Origin: JARROD01 sp037384225
Lineage (GTDB): Bacteria > Pseudomonadota > Gammaproteobacteria > Pseudomonadales > Cellvibrionaceae
NCBI GenBank assembly: GCA_037384225.1
Contig: JARROD010000039.1
Span: forward strand, 1 to 41,182
DNA: 41,182 bases
Reading direction: 5' to 3'
Every line of letters starts with the position of its first letter. Position 1 is the first letter of the stretch. Below are positions 15,139 through 24,055 of the stretch, piece after piece. A model generated the notes under the pieces. It saw only the letters and a program-made list of their open reading frames with translations, did not search any database and was not told the DNA's origin. A program made the position numbers and the translations under genes.

Positions 15139-15897
15139 ATGCCGACAGCACGAGATAAGACAGCACGCGATAAAAAGTACAAAAGAATCCTGTTAAAACT
15201 CAGTGGTGAAGAGCTGATGGGGGCCGAAGGCTTTGGTATTGATCCTAAAGTGCTCGATAAAATGGCGCTGGAAATAGGTCAGCTCGTCGGTATCGGTGTG
15301 CAGGTTGGACTGGTTATTGGCGGGGGCAACCTGTTTCGCGGCGCAGCATTGCATGCGGCCGGACTCGATCGGGTGACAGGCGACCATATGGGAATGCTGG
15401 CGACAGTAATGAACGCCCTGGCCATGCGCGATGCTTTGGAGCGGTCCAACATCTCTTCGCGGGTAATGTCGGCGATACCCATGAGCGGTGTGGTGGAGCA
15501 CTATGACCGCCGCCGTGCGATTCGCTTTCTGGATAGTGGGGAGGTGGTTATTTTCTCGGCGGGTACCGGCAACCCCTTCTTTACCACTGATTCCGCCGCT
15601 TGTCTGCGCGGTATTGAAGTCGACGCCGATTTGGTGTTGAAAGCTACCAAGGTTGACGGTGTATACAGCGCCGACCCGATGCTGGATGCAACCGCGACCA
15701 AGTACGATCACCTGACGTTTGATGAAGTGTTGGACAAGAAGCTAGGTGTTATGGACCTCACCGCAATTTGTCTGTGCCGGGAGCACGATTTACCTGTGCG
15801 TGTATTTCGCATGGATAAAGCCGGAGCATTGTTGAATATCGTTGTCGGCGGTGATGAAGGCACTTTGATCAAAGAAATAGAGAGTACTGAACAATGA
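15139..15897 (+). CDS. pyrH: Uridylate kinase PyrH
   Basis: PyrH phosphorylates UMP to UDP with ATP and is allosterically controlled by GTP and UTP. The 252-aa protein belongs to the amino-acid-kinase fold: KRILLKLSGEELMG near residue 15, the glycine loop LVIGGGNLFRG, the UMP-binding region DHMGMLATVMNALA and the nucleotide-binding SAGTGNPFFTTDSAA. A basic N-terminal extension of about 12 residues precedes the fold. GGAGAGA precedes the ATG. The stop overlaps the frr start by 4 bp (ATGA), indicating translational coupling. Confidence 0.98.
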   Translation: MPTARDKTARDKKYKRILLKLSGEELMGAEGFGIDPKVLDKMALEIGQLVGIGVQVGLVIGGGNLFRGAALHAAGLDRVTGDHMGMLATVMNALAMRDALERSNISSRVMSAIPMSGVVEHYDRRRAIRFLDSGEVVIFSAGTGNPFFTTDSAACLRGIEVDADLVLKATKVDGVYSADPMLDATATKYDHLTFDEVLDKKLGVMDLTAICLCREHDLPVRVFRMDKAGALLNIVVGGDEGTLIKEIESTEQ

Positions 15898-16451
15898 TCA
15901 ACGAAATTAAACGAGATGCTGAAACACGAATGAAAAAAAGCCTGGAAGCTCTGGGCAATGCGTTTAACAAAATCCGTACCGGTCGTGCCCACCCCAGTAT
16001 TCTCGATGCTGTTGTGGTCAATTACTACGGTTCGGAAACACCACTGAATCAGGTGGCCAATATATCGGTCCTCGATGCCCGCACCCTGTCGGTGAGCCCC
16101 TGGGAAAAGCAGTTGGTGCCAGAAATAGAAAAAGCGATTATGAAGTCCGATCTGGGACTTAACCCTTCGACGATGGGAGAGTTGATCCGCATCCCCATGC
16201 CACCGTTGACCGAGGAAACCCGCAAGGGGTTTATCAAACAGGCAAAATCTGAGGCGGAAGCAGCCCGCGTGTCTATTCGCAGTATCCGCCGCGACGCTCT
16301 GGCCGGTATCAAAGACTTATTGAAAGAAAAAGAAATCGGTGAAGACGACGAGCGCCGCGGGCATGATGAGATTCAGAAAATAACCGATAAATATGTCGCA
16401 GAGGTTGAAAAAGCATTTACGGCAAAAGAAGCCGATCTAATGGAAATATAG
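15894..16451 (+). CDS. frr: Ribosome recycling factor
   Basis: RRF splits post-termination ribosomes together with EF-G. The 185-aa product is standard length. Landmarks are the N-terminal helix MINEIKRDAETRMKKSLEAL, FNKIRTGRAHPSILD, the beta-domain PLNQVANISVLDARTLSV, SDLGLNPSTMGELIRIPMPPLTEETR and the long C-terminal helices. It overlaps pyrH by 4 bp. Confidence 0.98.
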   Translation: MINEIKRDAETRMKKSLEALGNAFNKIRTGRAHPSILDAVVVNYYGSETPLNQVANISVLDARTLSVSPWEKQLVPEIEKAIMKSDLGLNPSTMGELIRIPMPPLTEETRKGFIKQAKSEAEAARVSIRSIRRDALAGIKDLLKEKEIGEDDERRGHDEIQKITDKYVAEVEKAFTAKEADLMEI

Positions 16452-16567
16452 TGGGTCGCGGTAATGTAAATTCGCTTGGCGGAACACAGTTGTGCCCCGG
16501 TTTTCAAGGCTAGGCGCGGGGAGTAGCATGGTGTGAATGGACGGATAAGCTATTGGAGGACTGCGCA

Positions 16568-17353
16568 GTGAGCATCAATTGCCTCCGCCACGTAGGCATT
16601 ATCATGGACGGAAACAATCGCTGGGCGAAACAGCGAGGCATGCCGGGACCGGCAGGTCATAAAGCCGGTGTCGAGCGTATCCGCGATGTCATGAAAGCGT
16701 GTCGCAGGCACGGTGTGGAAGTGCTAACCCTGTTCGCTTTTAGCAGTGAAAATTGGCAGCGTCCGGCGAAAGAGGTGGACGCGCTTATGGCGCTGTTTCT
16801 CTCCTACTTGAAGCGCGAGGCCAAGCGCCTGCAAAAAGAGGGGGTGCGACTCCAAGTGATCGGCAATCGCACCCGCTTCAGTCCCCGAATTTTACGGGCT
16901 ATTGAAACGGCTGAAGCCATGACCCGCGACGGCGGCACCCACCTGGTGATCGCGGCGGACTACGGCGGCCGATGGGATATCGCTAATGCCGCCCAGCGAT
17001 TGGCGCAGAAAGTCTCCGACGGGGTGCTGGAACCGGAACAGATCGATGAAAACTGTCTCCACCAACATACCTCGCTGGCGGCATTGCCGGAGCTGGATAT
17101 GCTTATCCGCACAGGTGGTGAGTTGCGCATCAGTAACTTTTTGTTATGGCAGAGTGCCTATGCCGAACTGCATTTCAGCGATTTGTTGTGGCCGGATTTC
17201 GACGAAGCCGCGCTGGATTTGGCGGTTGAGGCATTTTACCGCCGCCAGCGTCGGTTTGGCCTTTCAGGTGACCAGGTAAGCCAGCAGCCGGCTGATCAGG
17301 CGGTGGCCCGATTCCGGGGGCGCATCGCTGGTAAGGGAGGTGCCGGTGCTTAA
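16568..17353 (+). CDS. uppS: Undecaprenyl diphosphate synthase (cis-prenyltransferase)
   Basis: UppS condenses isopentenyl-PP onto farnesyl-PP to make the C55 lipid carrier for cell wall and LPS. The 261-aa product has HVGIIMDGNNRWAKQRG with the catalytic Asp14, GHKAGVERIRDV, FAFSSENWQRP, and the C-terminal RTGGELRISNFLLWQSAYAELHF. The GTG at 16568 is preferred to the TTG at 16553 because GGAGGA lies seven bases before it. It starts the uppS-cdsA-dxr run and overlaps cdsA by 8 bp. Confidence 0.97.
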   Translation: MSINCLRHVGIIMDGNNRWAKQRGMPGPAGHKAGVERIRDVMKACRRHGVEVLTLFAFSSENWQRPAKEVDALMALFLSYLKREAKRLQKEGVRLQVIGNRTRFSPRILRAIETAEAMTRDGGTHLVIAADYGGRWDIANAAQRLAQKVSDGVLEPEQIDENCLHQHTSLAALPELDMLIRTGGELRISNFLLWQSAYAELHFSDLLWPDFDEAALDLAVEAFYRRQRRFGLSGDQVSQQPADQAVARFRGRIAGKGGAGA

Positions 17354-18227
17354 ACAACGTGTGCTGACAGCCGTGCTGTTGGCAGTGGTATTCCTGTCGG
17401 TTCTGTTTTTCTCCCCTCTGCCACTGTTTATGGTCTTTGTCGCTGTCGCCGTGCTCCTGTCGGCGTGGGAATGGGCAAATTTGGCGGGTTTCAGTAAACC
17501 TTTTCAGCGACTTGCTTATCTGCTGGTAATCGCTGTGCTCCTGGCTGTGGTTGCCTACAGCAATGTATTCCAGGGTGAGCTGACACCGGACAACGCCTTG
17601 AGTGATAGCGTTGTCGGTCAGATGTGGTTGCTGGACCGGGATGCGGTGAAAAGAATTCTACTGGTCGCCTGTGGCTGGTGGGCGTTGGCGTTGCTTTGGG
17701 TTCAGGGTTACCCGCACAGTGCGTTGCTCTGGGGCAGTCGTTGGCTGCGTGCGCTGATGGGCGTTCTAGTGTTGCTACCCACCGCAGTGGCGTTGATTTA
17801 TCTACGTGGTCAGCCCGCCGGGGCCTGGCTAATTTTGTTAATGGTCACGGTGGTTGTCACCGCCGATGTTGGAGCTTATTTTTCCGGTAAGGCTTTTGGC
17901 AAACACAAGTTGGCTCCCGCGGTCAGCCCCGGTAAATCCTGGGAAGGTTTTTTGGGCGGTCTCGCCAGCAGCGTCATGATGGCGATTGTGGTGGGAGCGG
18001 CGTTCGGTGTCGACCAGCTCTGGGGGCTGCTGCTGCTGATCGTGCCCACCAGCCTGGCTTCGGTGCTGGGGGATTTGCTGGAAAGTATGCTCAAGCGCCA
18101 CCGGGGCTTGAAAGACAGCAGTCATCTGTTGCCCGGCCATGGCGGAATACTGGACAGGGTCGACAGCCTGACGGCGGCAGCACCTGTTTTTGCCATGGCG
18201 CTGATGCTGTCGAATTGGAAGGTTTAG
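17346..18227 (+). CDS. cdsA: Phosphatidate cytidylyltransferase CdsA
   Basis: CdsA makes CDP-diacylglycerol from phosphatidate and CTP in the inner membrane. The 293-aa protein is very hydrophobic with about eight predicted helices. The family signature appears at the end: SMLKRHRGLKDSSHLLPGHG followed by GILDRVDSL. The GTG at 17346 (MLKQRVLTAVLL) is chosen because GGGAGG lies five bases before it; a GTG at 17340 is also in frame. It overlaps uppS, and its stop abuts the dxr ATG. Confidence 0.97.
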   Translation: MLKQRVLTAVLLAVVFLSVLFFSPLPLFMVFVAVAVLLSAWEWANLAGFSKPFQRLAYLLVIAVLLAVVAYSNVFQGELTPDNALSDSVVGQMWLLDRDAVKRILLVACGWWALALLWVQGYPHSALLWGSRWLRALMGVLVLLPTAVALIYLRGQPAGAWLILLMVTVVVTADVGAYFSGKAFGKHKLAPAVSPGKSWEGFLGGLASSVMMAIVVGAAFGVDQLWGLLLLIVPTSLASVLGDLLESMLKRHRGLKDSSHLLPGHGGILDRVDSLTAAAPVFAMALMLSNWKV

Positions 18228-19430
18228 ATGAATAAGCAGACGGTCACTATTCTCGGTTCCACGGGTTCGATTGGTCTGAATACTCTCGATGTGCTGGCAC
18301 GTCATCCGCAGCGCTTTTCCATACACGCCCTGACGGCCAACCGCCAGGATGAGCTTCTGGCCCAGCAGTGCCTGCTTTACAGGCCAGCCTATGCGGTGCT
18401 GAAAGACAGCGCCGCCGCCGATCGTTTGCAACGGACGCTGACATCCCGCGGCTGTGAAACCCAGGTACTGTGCGGTGAGCAAGGCTTGGTGGAAGTGGCG
18501 TCCAGCGCCGAAGTGGACACGGTCATGGCCGCCATTGTCGGCGCCGCGGGCCTGGTACCCACACTGGCGGCGGTCAAGGCCGCGAAAAAAGTGCTGTTGG
18601 CCAACAAGGAAGCATTGGTCATGGCTGGCGAACTGTTTATGTCAGCGGTGGCCGAAAGCGGTGCGACTCTCTTGCCCATTGACAGCGAACATAACGCTAT
18701 ATTTCAATGCCTGCCGGCCGGATTCAATGGACTCACCGCTGCCGGGGTGCGCAAAATACTGCTAACCGGCTCCGGGGGACCGTTTCGAACCAGACCGGTT
18801 GCGGCGCTGGACTCAGTCACGCCGGATGAGGCTTGTGCCCACCCCAATTGGTCGATGGGTAGAAAGATCTCTGTGGATTCAGCCACTATGATGAACAAGG
18901 GACTGGAATTTATCGAGGCCTGCTGGCTGTTTGCGGCCCGCCCGGAACAAATAGAAGTCGTGGTGCATCCACAAAGTGTCATTCATTCCATGGTAGAGTA
19001 CACGGATGGATCGGTACTGGCGCAAATGGGAAATCCGGACATGCGCACCCCCATAGCTCACGCGCTGGCCTGGCCCCAGCGTATTGAAGCCGGGGTGGCC
19101 AGCCTCGATCTCATTGCGACAGCCCGGCTGGATTTCCAAGCCCCGGACCTACAGCGCTTCCCCTGCCTGCGCCTGGCTATGGCGGCTGCGACGACCGGAG
19201 GCACGGCGCCGGCGTTGCTCAATGCGGCTAATGAGGTGGCGGTAGAAGCTTTTTTACGGGAACAATTGCCGTTTACGCAGATCGCCGGCGTCATCGAGTC
19301 GGTGCTCGAACAGGTGCCCAGCGCTGAACCTAAGGACTTGAGTGTGGTCCAAACCGCCGACGGCGATGCCAGAAATTGTGCTACACAGGTCATTGCGGCC
19401 AGGCACGCAATTGGGTTCTCGGGAGTATAG
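18228..19430 (+). CDS. dxr: 1-deoxy-D-xylulose 5-phosphate reductoisomerase
   Basis: Dxr (IspC) rearranges and reduces DXP to MEP with NADPH, the committed step of the non-mevalonate isoprenoid pathway. The 400-aa product has the NADPH motif GSTGSIGLNTLDV, LANKEALVMAG, the metal-binding PIDSEHNAIFQ (D152, E154), and SVDSATMMNKGLEFIEACWLF (E227, E230). The ATG directly follows the cdsA stop. Its product feeds UppS, encoded two genes upstream. Confidence 0.98.
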   Translation: MNKQTVTILGSTGSIGLNTLDVLARHPQRFSIHALTANRQDELLAQQCLLYRPAYAVLKDSAAADRLQRTLTSRGCETQVLCGEQGLVEVASSAEVDTVMAAIVGAAGLVPTLAAVKAAKKVLLANKEALVMAGELFMSAVAESGATLLPIDSEHNAIFQCLPAGFNGLTAAGVRKILLTGSGGPFRTRPVAALDSVTPDEACAHPNWSMGRKISVDSATMMNKGLEFIEACWLFAARPEQIEVVVHPQSVIHSMVEYTDGSVLAQMGNPDMRTPIAHALAWPQRIEAGVASLDLIATARLDFQAPDLQRFPCLRLAMAAATTGGTAPALLNAANEVAVEAFLREQLPFTQIAGVIESVLEQVPSAEPKDLSVVQTADGDARNCATQVIAARHAIGFSGV

Positions 19431-19463
19431 ATAGTCATTTTCACTGTGACAGGTGTAACGAAT

Positions 19464-20819
19464 ATGGAAAGTGTGCAAACAATACTGTGGTTTTTAATAG
19501 CGCTCGGTGTGTTGGTGACGTTTCACGAGTTTGGCCACTTTTATGTAGCGCGTCGTTGCGGTGTCAAAGTGTTACGCTTTTCCGTCGGTTTTGGAAAGTC
19601 CCTCTACAGCTGGAAAGACAGGCATGGCACCGAATTTACCCTGGCAGCCATTCCCCTCGGCGGCTATGTAAAAATGCTGGACGAGCGCGAGGGCGAGGTC
19701 CCGAGCGCAGAGCTTCCCTACGCTTTTACCCGCAAATCCGTTTGGCAGCGTATCGCCATTGTGGCGGCGGGCCCGGTTGCCAATTTTATGCTCGCTGTGG
19801 TGCTGTTCTGGGCGTTATTGTTGCCCGGCGTGACCGAACTGGCGCCAGTGGTCGGCAAGGTCGGGCCCGGTAGCCTGGCGGCCAGGGCGGGACTGGAAGC
19901 GGGGCAGGAGATCATAGCCGTTGATGGTGTTGCAACGCCTACCAGAACGGCCATGAATCGACAGTTGTTGAAGCGTTTGGGGGAGTCGGGTCCGCTCAGT
20001 TTTACGGTCAAATATCCGGGTTCAAATTTACAGTATGAATCGGAAGCACAGCTACAGGAATGGTTGCAGGGGGTTGAGGAACCGGATCCGATAAAAGGTT
20101 TGGGCTTGACCTTTTTTCAGCCTGAAATAGAAGTGGTTTTAGACCAGGTGGTTGAGGGAAGTCCCGCCGCTGCCGCCGGTCTGCACAGCGGAGACCGGGT
20201 ATTGAGCGCCGACGGCGTACCCATGCAGGACTGGCCTCAATGGGTGGATTATGTTCGCGCCCGTCCCGGGCAGGCCATGCAACTGGCGATCGAACGCGAA
20301 GGCCAGACGCTGGCGGTCGAGCTGACACCGAAAGAGGTAATGGGAGATAATGGCGAACCTTTCGGCCGAGTAGGCGTTTCTCCCGTCATTCCCGAGTGGC
20401 CCGAGGAGATGTTGCGCGAGTACGACTACAGCCTGATCGGGGCATTTATTGGCGCTGTGGACAAAACCTGGGAAACTTCACACTTTGTTCTGGTGTCAGT
20501 AAAAAAACTGATTCTTGGCCAAATATCGACGAAAAACTTGAGCGGACCCATTACCATTGCTAAAGTGGCGGGCGCTTCAGCAAAGGCCGGCTGGATGAAT
20601 TACATCGGATTTCTTGCCTTGTTGAGCGTAAGTCTCGGCGTGTTTAATTTGCTGCCGATTCCCGTATTGGATGGTGGTCACCTACTTTATTACATGGTTG
20701 AAACCGTTAAAGGGAGCCCGGTGTCCGATCGGCTTCAGATGCTCGGTTACCAAATGGGGTTGTTTGTTATCGTGGGTGTGATGGCTTTGGCCTTGTATAA
20801 CGATCTGGTGCGACTGTAG
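19464..20819 (+). CDS. rseP: Site-2 zinc metalloprotease RseP
   Basis: RseP cleaves the anti-sigma factor RseA within the membrane during the sigmaE envelope-stress response, and also clears signal-peptide remnants. The 451-aa protein has HEFGH in the first helix (H21, E22, H25), two PDZ domains (about 110-190 and 205-285), and the third zinc ligand in PVLDGGHLLYY near the C-terminus, with about four transmembrane segments. ATG 19464 is preferred over the in-frame GTG at 19446 because AGGTG lies at a suitable distance. It sits directly before bamA, whose product's substrates trigger the same stress system. Confidence 0.97.
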   Translation: MESVQTILWFLIALGVLVTFHEFGHFYVARRCGVKVLRFSVGFGKSLYSWKDRHGTEFTLAAIPLGGYVKMLDEREGEVPSAELPYAFTRKSVWQRIAIVAAGPVANFMLAVVLFWALLLPGVTELAPVVGKVGPGSLAARAGLEAGQEIIAVDGVATPTRTAMNRQLLKRLGESGPLSFTVKYPGSNLQYESEAQLQEWLQGVEEPDPIKGLGLTFFQPEIEVVLDQVVEGSPAAAAGLHSGDRVLSADGVPMQDWPQWVDYVRARPGQAMQLAIEREGQTLAVELTPKEVMGDNGEPFGRVGVSPVIPEWPEEMLREYDYSLIGAFIGAVDKTWETSHFVLVSVKKLILGQISTKNLSGPITIAKVAGASAKAGWMNYIGFLALLSVSLGVFNLLPIPVLDGGHLLYYMVETVKGSPVSDRLQMLGYQMGLFVIVGVMALALYNDLVRL

Positions 20820-20826
20820 TTATATT

Positions 20827-20850
20827 GTAAGTTGTTTCGTAAGTTGTTTC
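20827..20850. repeat. 12-bp exact tandem duplication before bamA
   Basis: GTAAGTTGTTTC occurs twice head to tail (20827-20838, 20839-20850) in the 74-bp rseP-bamA gap. Confidence 0.9.
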
Positions 20851-20893
20851 GTACAAGATTAATAAATAAAACTAATACTCTAAGTCTTATGAT

Positions 20894-23485
20894 ATGAAGC
20901 GTTTTGGTTTCTTTCTGGTTATTCTGGCATTGCCCCTGGCGGTCTTCGCACAAAGCTTCAGAGTCAATGACATTCGGGTTCAGGGTTTGCAGCGTGTTTC
21001 CGCTGGAACGGTTTTTGCTGCTTTGCCTGTGCGGATCGGTGATGAATTGGACAGTGTCGGTATTCAGCAGGCCACCCGGGCACTGTTTCACACGGGTTAT
21101 TTTGCCGATATTCAAATTGCCCGAGAGGGCGCGGTGCTTATTATTGCAGTGAAGGAGCGCCCGGCGATCAGTGAAATCACCATGGATGGGAACAAAGCCA
21201 TCAAGACCGAGGATTTGATGAAAGGTCTGCGGGACAACGGCTTGTCGGAAGGGCAGATATTCAAGCGCGCAACGCTGGAAGGCCTCACCCAGGAACTGCA
21301 GCGACAGTATGTCGCGCAGGGGCGCTACGGGGCCACGGTGAAAACCGAAGTGGAAGAACTGCCGCGTAATCAGGTGAGACTGAAAATCAATGTGGACGAA
21401 GGGCAGGTTGCTGCCATTAAACACATCAATGTCGTCGGCAATACGGTTTTCAGTGATCAAGAGCTGCGGGATTTATTCGAACTGAAAAGTACCGGGATAC
21501 TGTCCTGGTTGAACAATAACGACAAATACTCCAAAGAGAAACTATCCGGCGACTTGGAGCGCCTCGAATCTTTCTACCTCGATCGCGGTTACCTCAAGTT
21601 CAGTATCAACTCGACTCAGGTGTCATTGAGTCCCGACAAGGAGTCGGTGTATATCACTGTCAATATCAATGAGGGTGATATTTTTAAAGTGAGTTCGGTC
21701 GATCTGGCCGGCGACCCCATTGTGCCCGAGGAGCAAATTCGCAGGCTGGTTTTGCTGCAGGAAGGGCAGACATTTTCCCAGGTATTGATGACCACGACAT
21801 CGGATTATGTCACCCGGCGCCTGGGTAATGAGGGTTATACCTTTGCCGAAGTGAGGGGAATTCCTGAACTCAATGAAGAAGACAATACGGTAAAAGTGAC
21901 ATTCTTTATCGACCCGGGGCAGCGCGCTTATGTCAGGCGTATTGAATTCCGCGGCAATACCAAAACCGCTGATGAGGTATTGCGCCGGGAGATGCGGCAG
22001 ATGGAAGCCTCTTCCGCCTCCACGGCGAAGATAGATCAATCCAAAGTGCGCCTGGAACGTTTAGGCTTTTTTAAAGAAGTCAATGTGGAAACTGAGCCTG
22101 TGGCCGGGGCGTCCGACCTGGTGGATGTGGAATACTCCGTGGAAGAACAACCCTCCGGTACCATCGGTGCCAGCCTGGGCTATTCCCAGGGTTCCGGTGT
22201 TGTGCTGGGGGCCAACGTCAAGCAGAACAACTGGTTCGGCACCGGCAAACAAGTGGCCTTTTCGGTAAGTAACAGCAGCTTCCAAACGGTTTACAGCTTT
22301 TCTTACACTGATCCCTATTTTACGCCCGATGGCGTCAGCCGTGGATTTAATGTTTTCTTTCGGGAAAGGGATTTTGAAGAGGTCAATGTATCCCGCTATA
22401 CGACCGACTCCTATGGTGCCAGTGTCAATTTTGGCTACCCAATTTCAGAAACACAGCGCCTGGGGTTCAGTTTTGGATATAGCAACATCGCAATCGAAAC
22501 GGGAGCATTTGCCGTGCAGGAAATTATCGGCAGTCCGCGCCTGTTCGAGTCTCTCGATAATCAGTTTATCACTCAGAGTGAGTTCCTGAACCTGAATGAG
22601 GAACCGCTGCCGGATTTTACCGATTTTGATCCCGTCGGCGATGTAGTGCTCGACACCCCACAGGGTTTTGTCGATGTCAACGGCGACACGTTTGATAGTT
22701 ACTCCTTTACCCTGTCTTGGGCGCAGGCAACCTTAAACCGCGGCATTTTGCCAACCCGCGGTTCTTCGCAACGTTTGTCGATGGAGGTGGCGCTGCCCGG
22801 CGGTGATCTCGAGTATTATAAACTCACCTACACTGGCCAGCGTTATTTTCCCCTGACCAGAAACCTGACCCTGCGCTTGCGCACGGAGCTGGGTTGGGCA
22901 AAGTCTTACGGAAGTACTTCGGAGCTGCCGTTTTTTGAGCATTTTTACGCCGGCGGATTTGGTTCCGTGCGCGGATTCAAACGCAATACCCTGGGCCCCT
23001 TGAGTTCTCCGGCCCAGGAGTACTTTCTGGCGAGATTGGATACAGATGGCGACGATATCTCAGACAGATTTCTCTACGTTCTCTGCGACGACCCGGACAC
23101 TGCTGGTAGAATTTCGCCCAACCTGACCTGTACTCCTGGTAAACTGCTCGCCCGGATTCGCGGTGACGACGATGACCCGTTTGGCGGCAATGTGCTGATC
23201 GAGGGCAGCGCGGAAATTCTTTTTCCGCTGCCGTTTATCAAGGATCAGCGTTCGATCCAATCGGCGTTTTTTATTGATGCGGGCAATGTTTTTGACACAA
23301 ACTGTGGGGCCTTGCAAAAGAATTGCTTTGATGTCGACTTTAACCGATTGAGCGCCTCTGTGGGTATAGGGGTAACCTGGATTACAGGTTTTGGACCTCT
23401 GACATTCAGTGTGGCGAAAGCGATTAAAGAAAACGAAGAAGATGATACGGAAGTGTTCCAGTTTTCTTTGGGGTCCAGTTTTTAA
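20894..23485 (+). CDS. bamA: Outer-membrane protein assembly factor BamA
   Basis: BamA is the essential Omp85 core of the BAM complex that folds beta-barrel proteins into the outer membrane. The 863-aa protein begins with a signal peptide cleaved near residue 20 (LPLAVFAQ-SF). Five POTRA repeats follow (about 20-420), beginning RVNDIRVQGLQRVS and including ITMDGNKAIKTEDL, INVVGNTVFSDQEL and IEFRGNTKTADEVL. A 16-strand barrel comes next (about 430-863) with the conserved GGFGSVRGFKRNTLGP loop motif. It ends in aromatic FQFSLGSSF, the outer-membrane C-terminal signal. No good ribosome-binding site is seen before the ATG. Confidence 0.98.
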   Translation: MKRFGFFLVILALPLAVFAQSFRVNDIRVQGLQRVSAGTVFAALPVRIGDELDSVGIQQATRALFHTGYFADIQIAREGAVLIIAVKERPAISEITMDGNKAIKTEDLMKGLRDNGLSEGQIFKRATLEGLTQELQRQYVAQGRYGATVKTEVEELPRNQVRLKINVDEGQVAAIKHINVVGNTVFSDQELRDLFELKSTGILSWLNNNDKYSKEKLSGDLERLESFYLDRGYLKFSINSTQVSLSPDKESVYITVNINEGDIFKVSSVDLAGDPIVPEEQIRRLVLLQEGQTFSQVLMTTTSDYVTRRLGNEGYTFAEVRGIPELNEEDNTVKVTFFIDPGQRAYVRRIEFRGNTKTADEVLRREMRQMEASSASTAKIDQSKVRLERLGFFKEVNVETEPVAGASDLVDVEYSVEEQPSGTIGASLGYSQGSGVVLGANVKQNNWFGTGKQVAFSVSNSSFQTVYSFSYTDPYFTPDGVSRGFNVFFRERDFEEVNVSRYTTDSYGASVNFGYPISETQRLGFSFGYSNIAIETGAFAVQEIIGSPRLFESLDNQFITQSEFLNLNEEPLPDFTDFDPVGDVVLDTPQGFVDVNGDTFDSYSFTLSWAQATLNRGILPTRGSSQRLSMEVALPGGDLEYYKLTYTGQRYFPLTRNLTLRLRTELGWAKSYGSTSELPFFEHFYAGGFGSVRGFKRNTLGPLSSPAQEYFLARLDTDGDDISDRFLYVLCDDPDTAGRISPNLTCTPGKLLARIRGDDDDPFGGNVLIEGSAEILFPLPFIKDQRSIQSAFFIDAGNVFDTNCGALQKNCFDVDFNRLSASVGIGVTWITGFGPLTFSVAKAIKENEEDDTEVFQFSLGSSF

Positions 23486-23536
23486 ACAGGCTGTAACGGC
23501 TAATGGCTGGAAAATAAAACAAGTGGAGAGAGAAAA

Positions 23537-24046
23537 GTGCATTTGATTAGAACGATTTTTGTGGTGGCTGCGGTGTTGGTTGCCAATCTCGCGTTTGCAG
23601 CGGGAAAGGTGGCGGTATTTGATTCTCAGGCGGCCATTCTGAATACTGACTTTGCGAAAAAACGTCTGACGGACTTACAAAAAGACCCAGAATTCTCCAG
23701 TATGCGCGCCAAATTTGAAGGTTTGAAATCGGATTTGCAAAGCCTTAACAAAGAGGCAGAAACCAATGGAATGACCTGGTCCTCTGAACAGGTCGCCTCC
23801 CATCGCAAAAAAATGGAATACAAAAACGCCGACCTACAGTTGATCGTAAAAAAGCTGCAAGCCGAAGAAAGTGCGGCTGTTCAGCGTATTGTTCAAGAGT
23901 TGTCTCCTAAAGTAAAAACGGCCATTAATGAAGTCATTACCTCTGAAGGTATCGATCTGTTACTGCACAGCAAAGTGGCTTTTTATGTCAATCCCGACCT
24001 CGATATTACGACTAAAATTACCGAGAAGCTGAACAAAGCTAAGTAA
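23537..24046 (+). CDS. skp: Periplasmic chaperone Skp/OmpH
   Basis: Skp is a jellyfish-shaped trimer that carries unfolded outer-membrane proteins across the periplasm to BamA. The 169-aa product has a signal peptide (IRTIFVVAAVLVANLAFA-AG), the start of the mature domain KVAVFDSQAAILNTDFAKKRL, and long charged helices with coiled-coil character (about 45-115). The GTG at 23537 is preceded by GGAGAGAG. The position between bamA and lpxD is the standard one. Confidence 0.96.
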   Translation: MHLIRTIFVVAAVLVANLAFAAGKVAVFDSQAAILNTDFAKKRLTDLQKDPEFSSMRAKFEGLKSDLQSLNKEAETNGMTWSSEQVASHRKKMEYKNADLQLIVKKLQAEESAAVQRIVQELSPKVKTAINEVITSEGIDLLLHSKVAFYVNPDLDITTKITEKLNKAK

Positions 24047-24055
24047 TTGCGATTT

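Noticed and set aside
20821..20893. sigmaE promoter before bamA
   Set aside because: No GGAACTT-type -35 at the right distance from the TCTAA-like sequence; expected from other species but not visible here.
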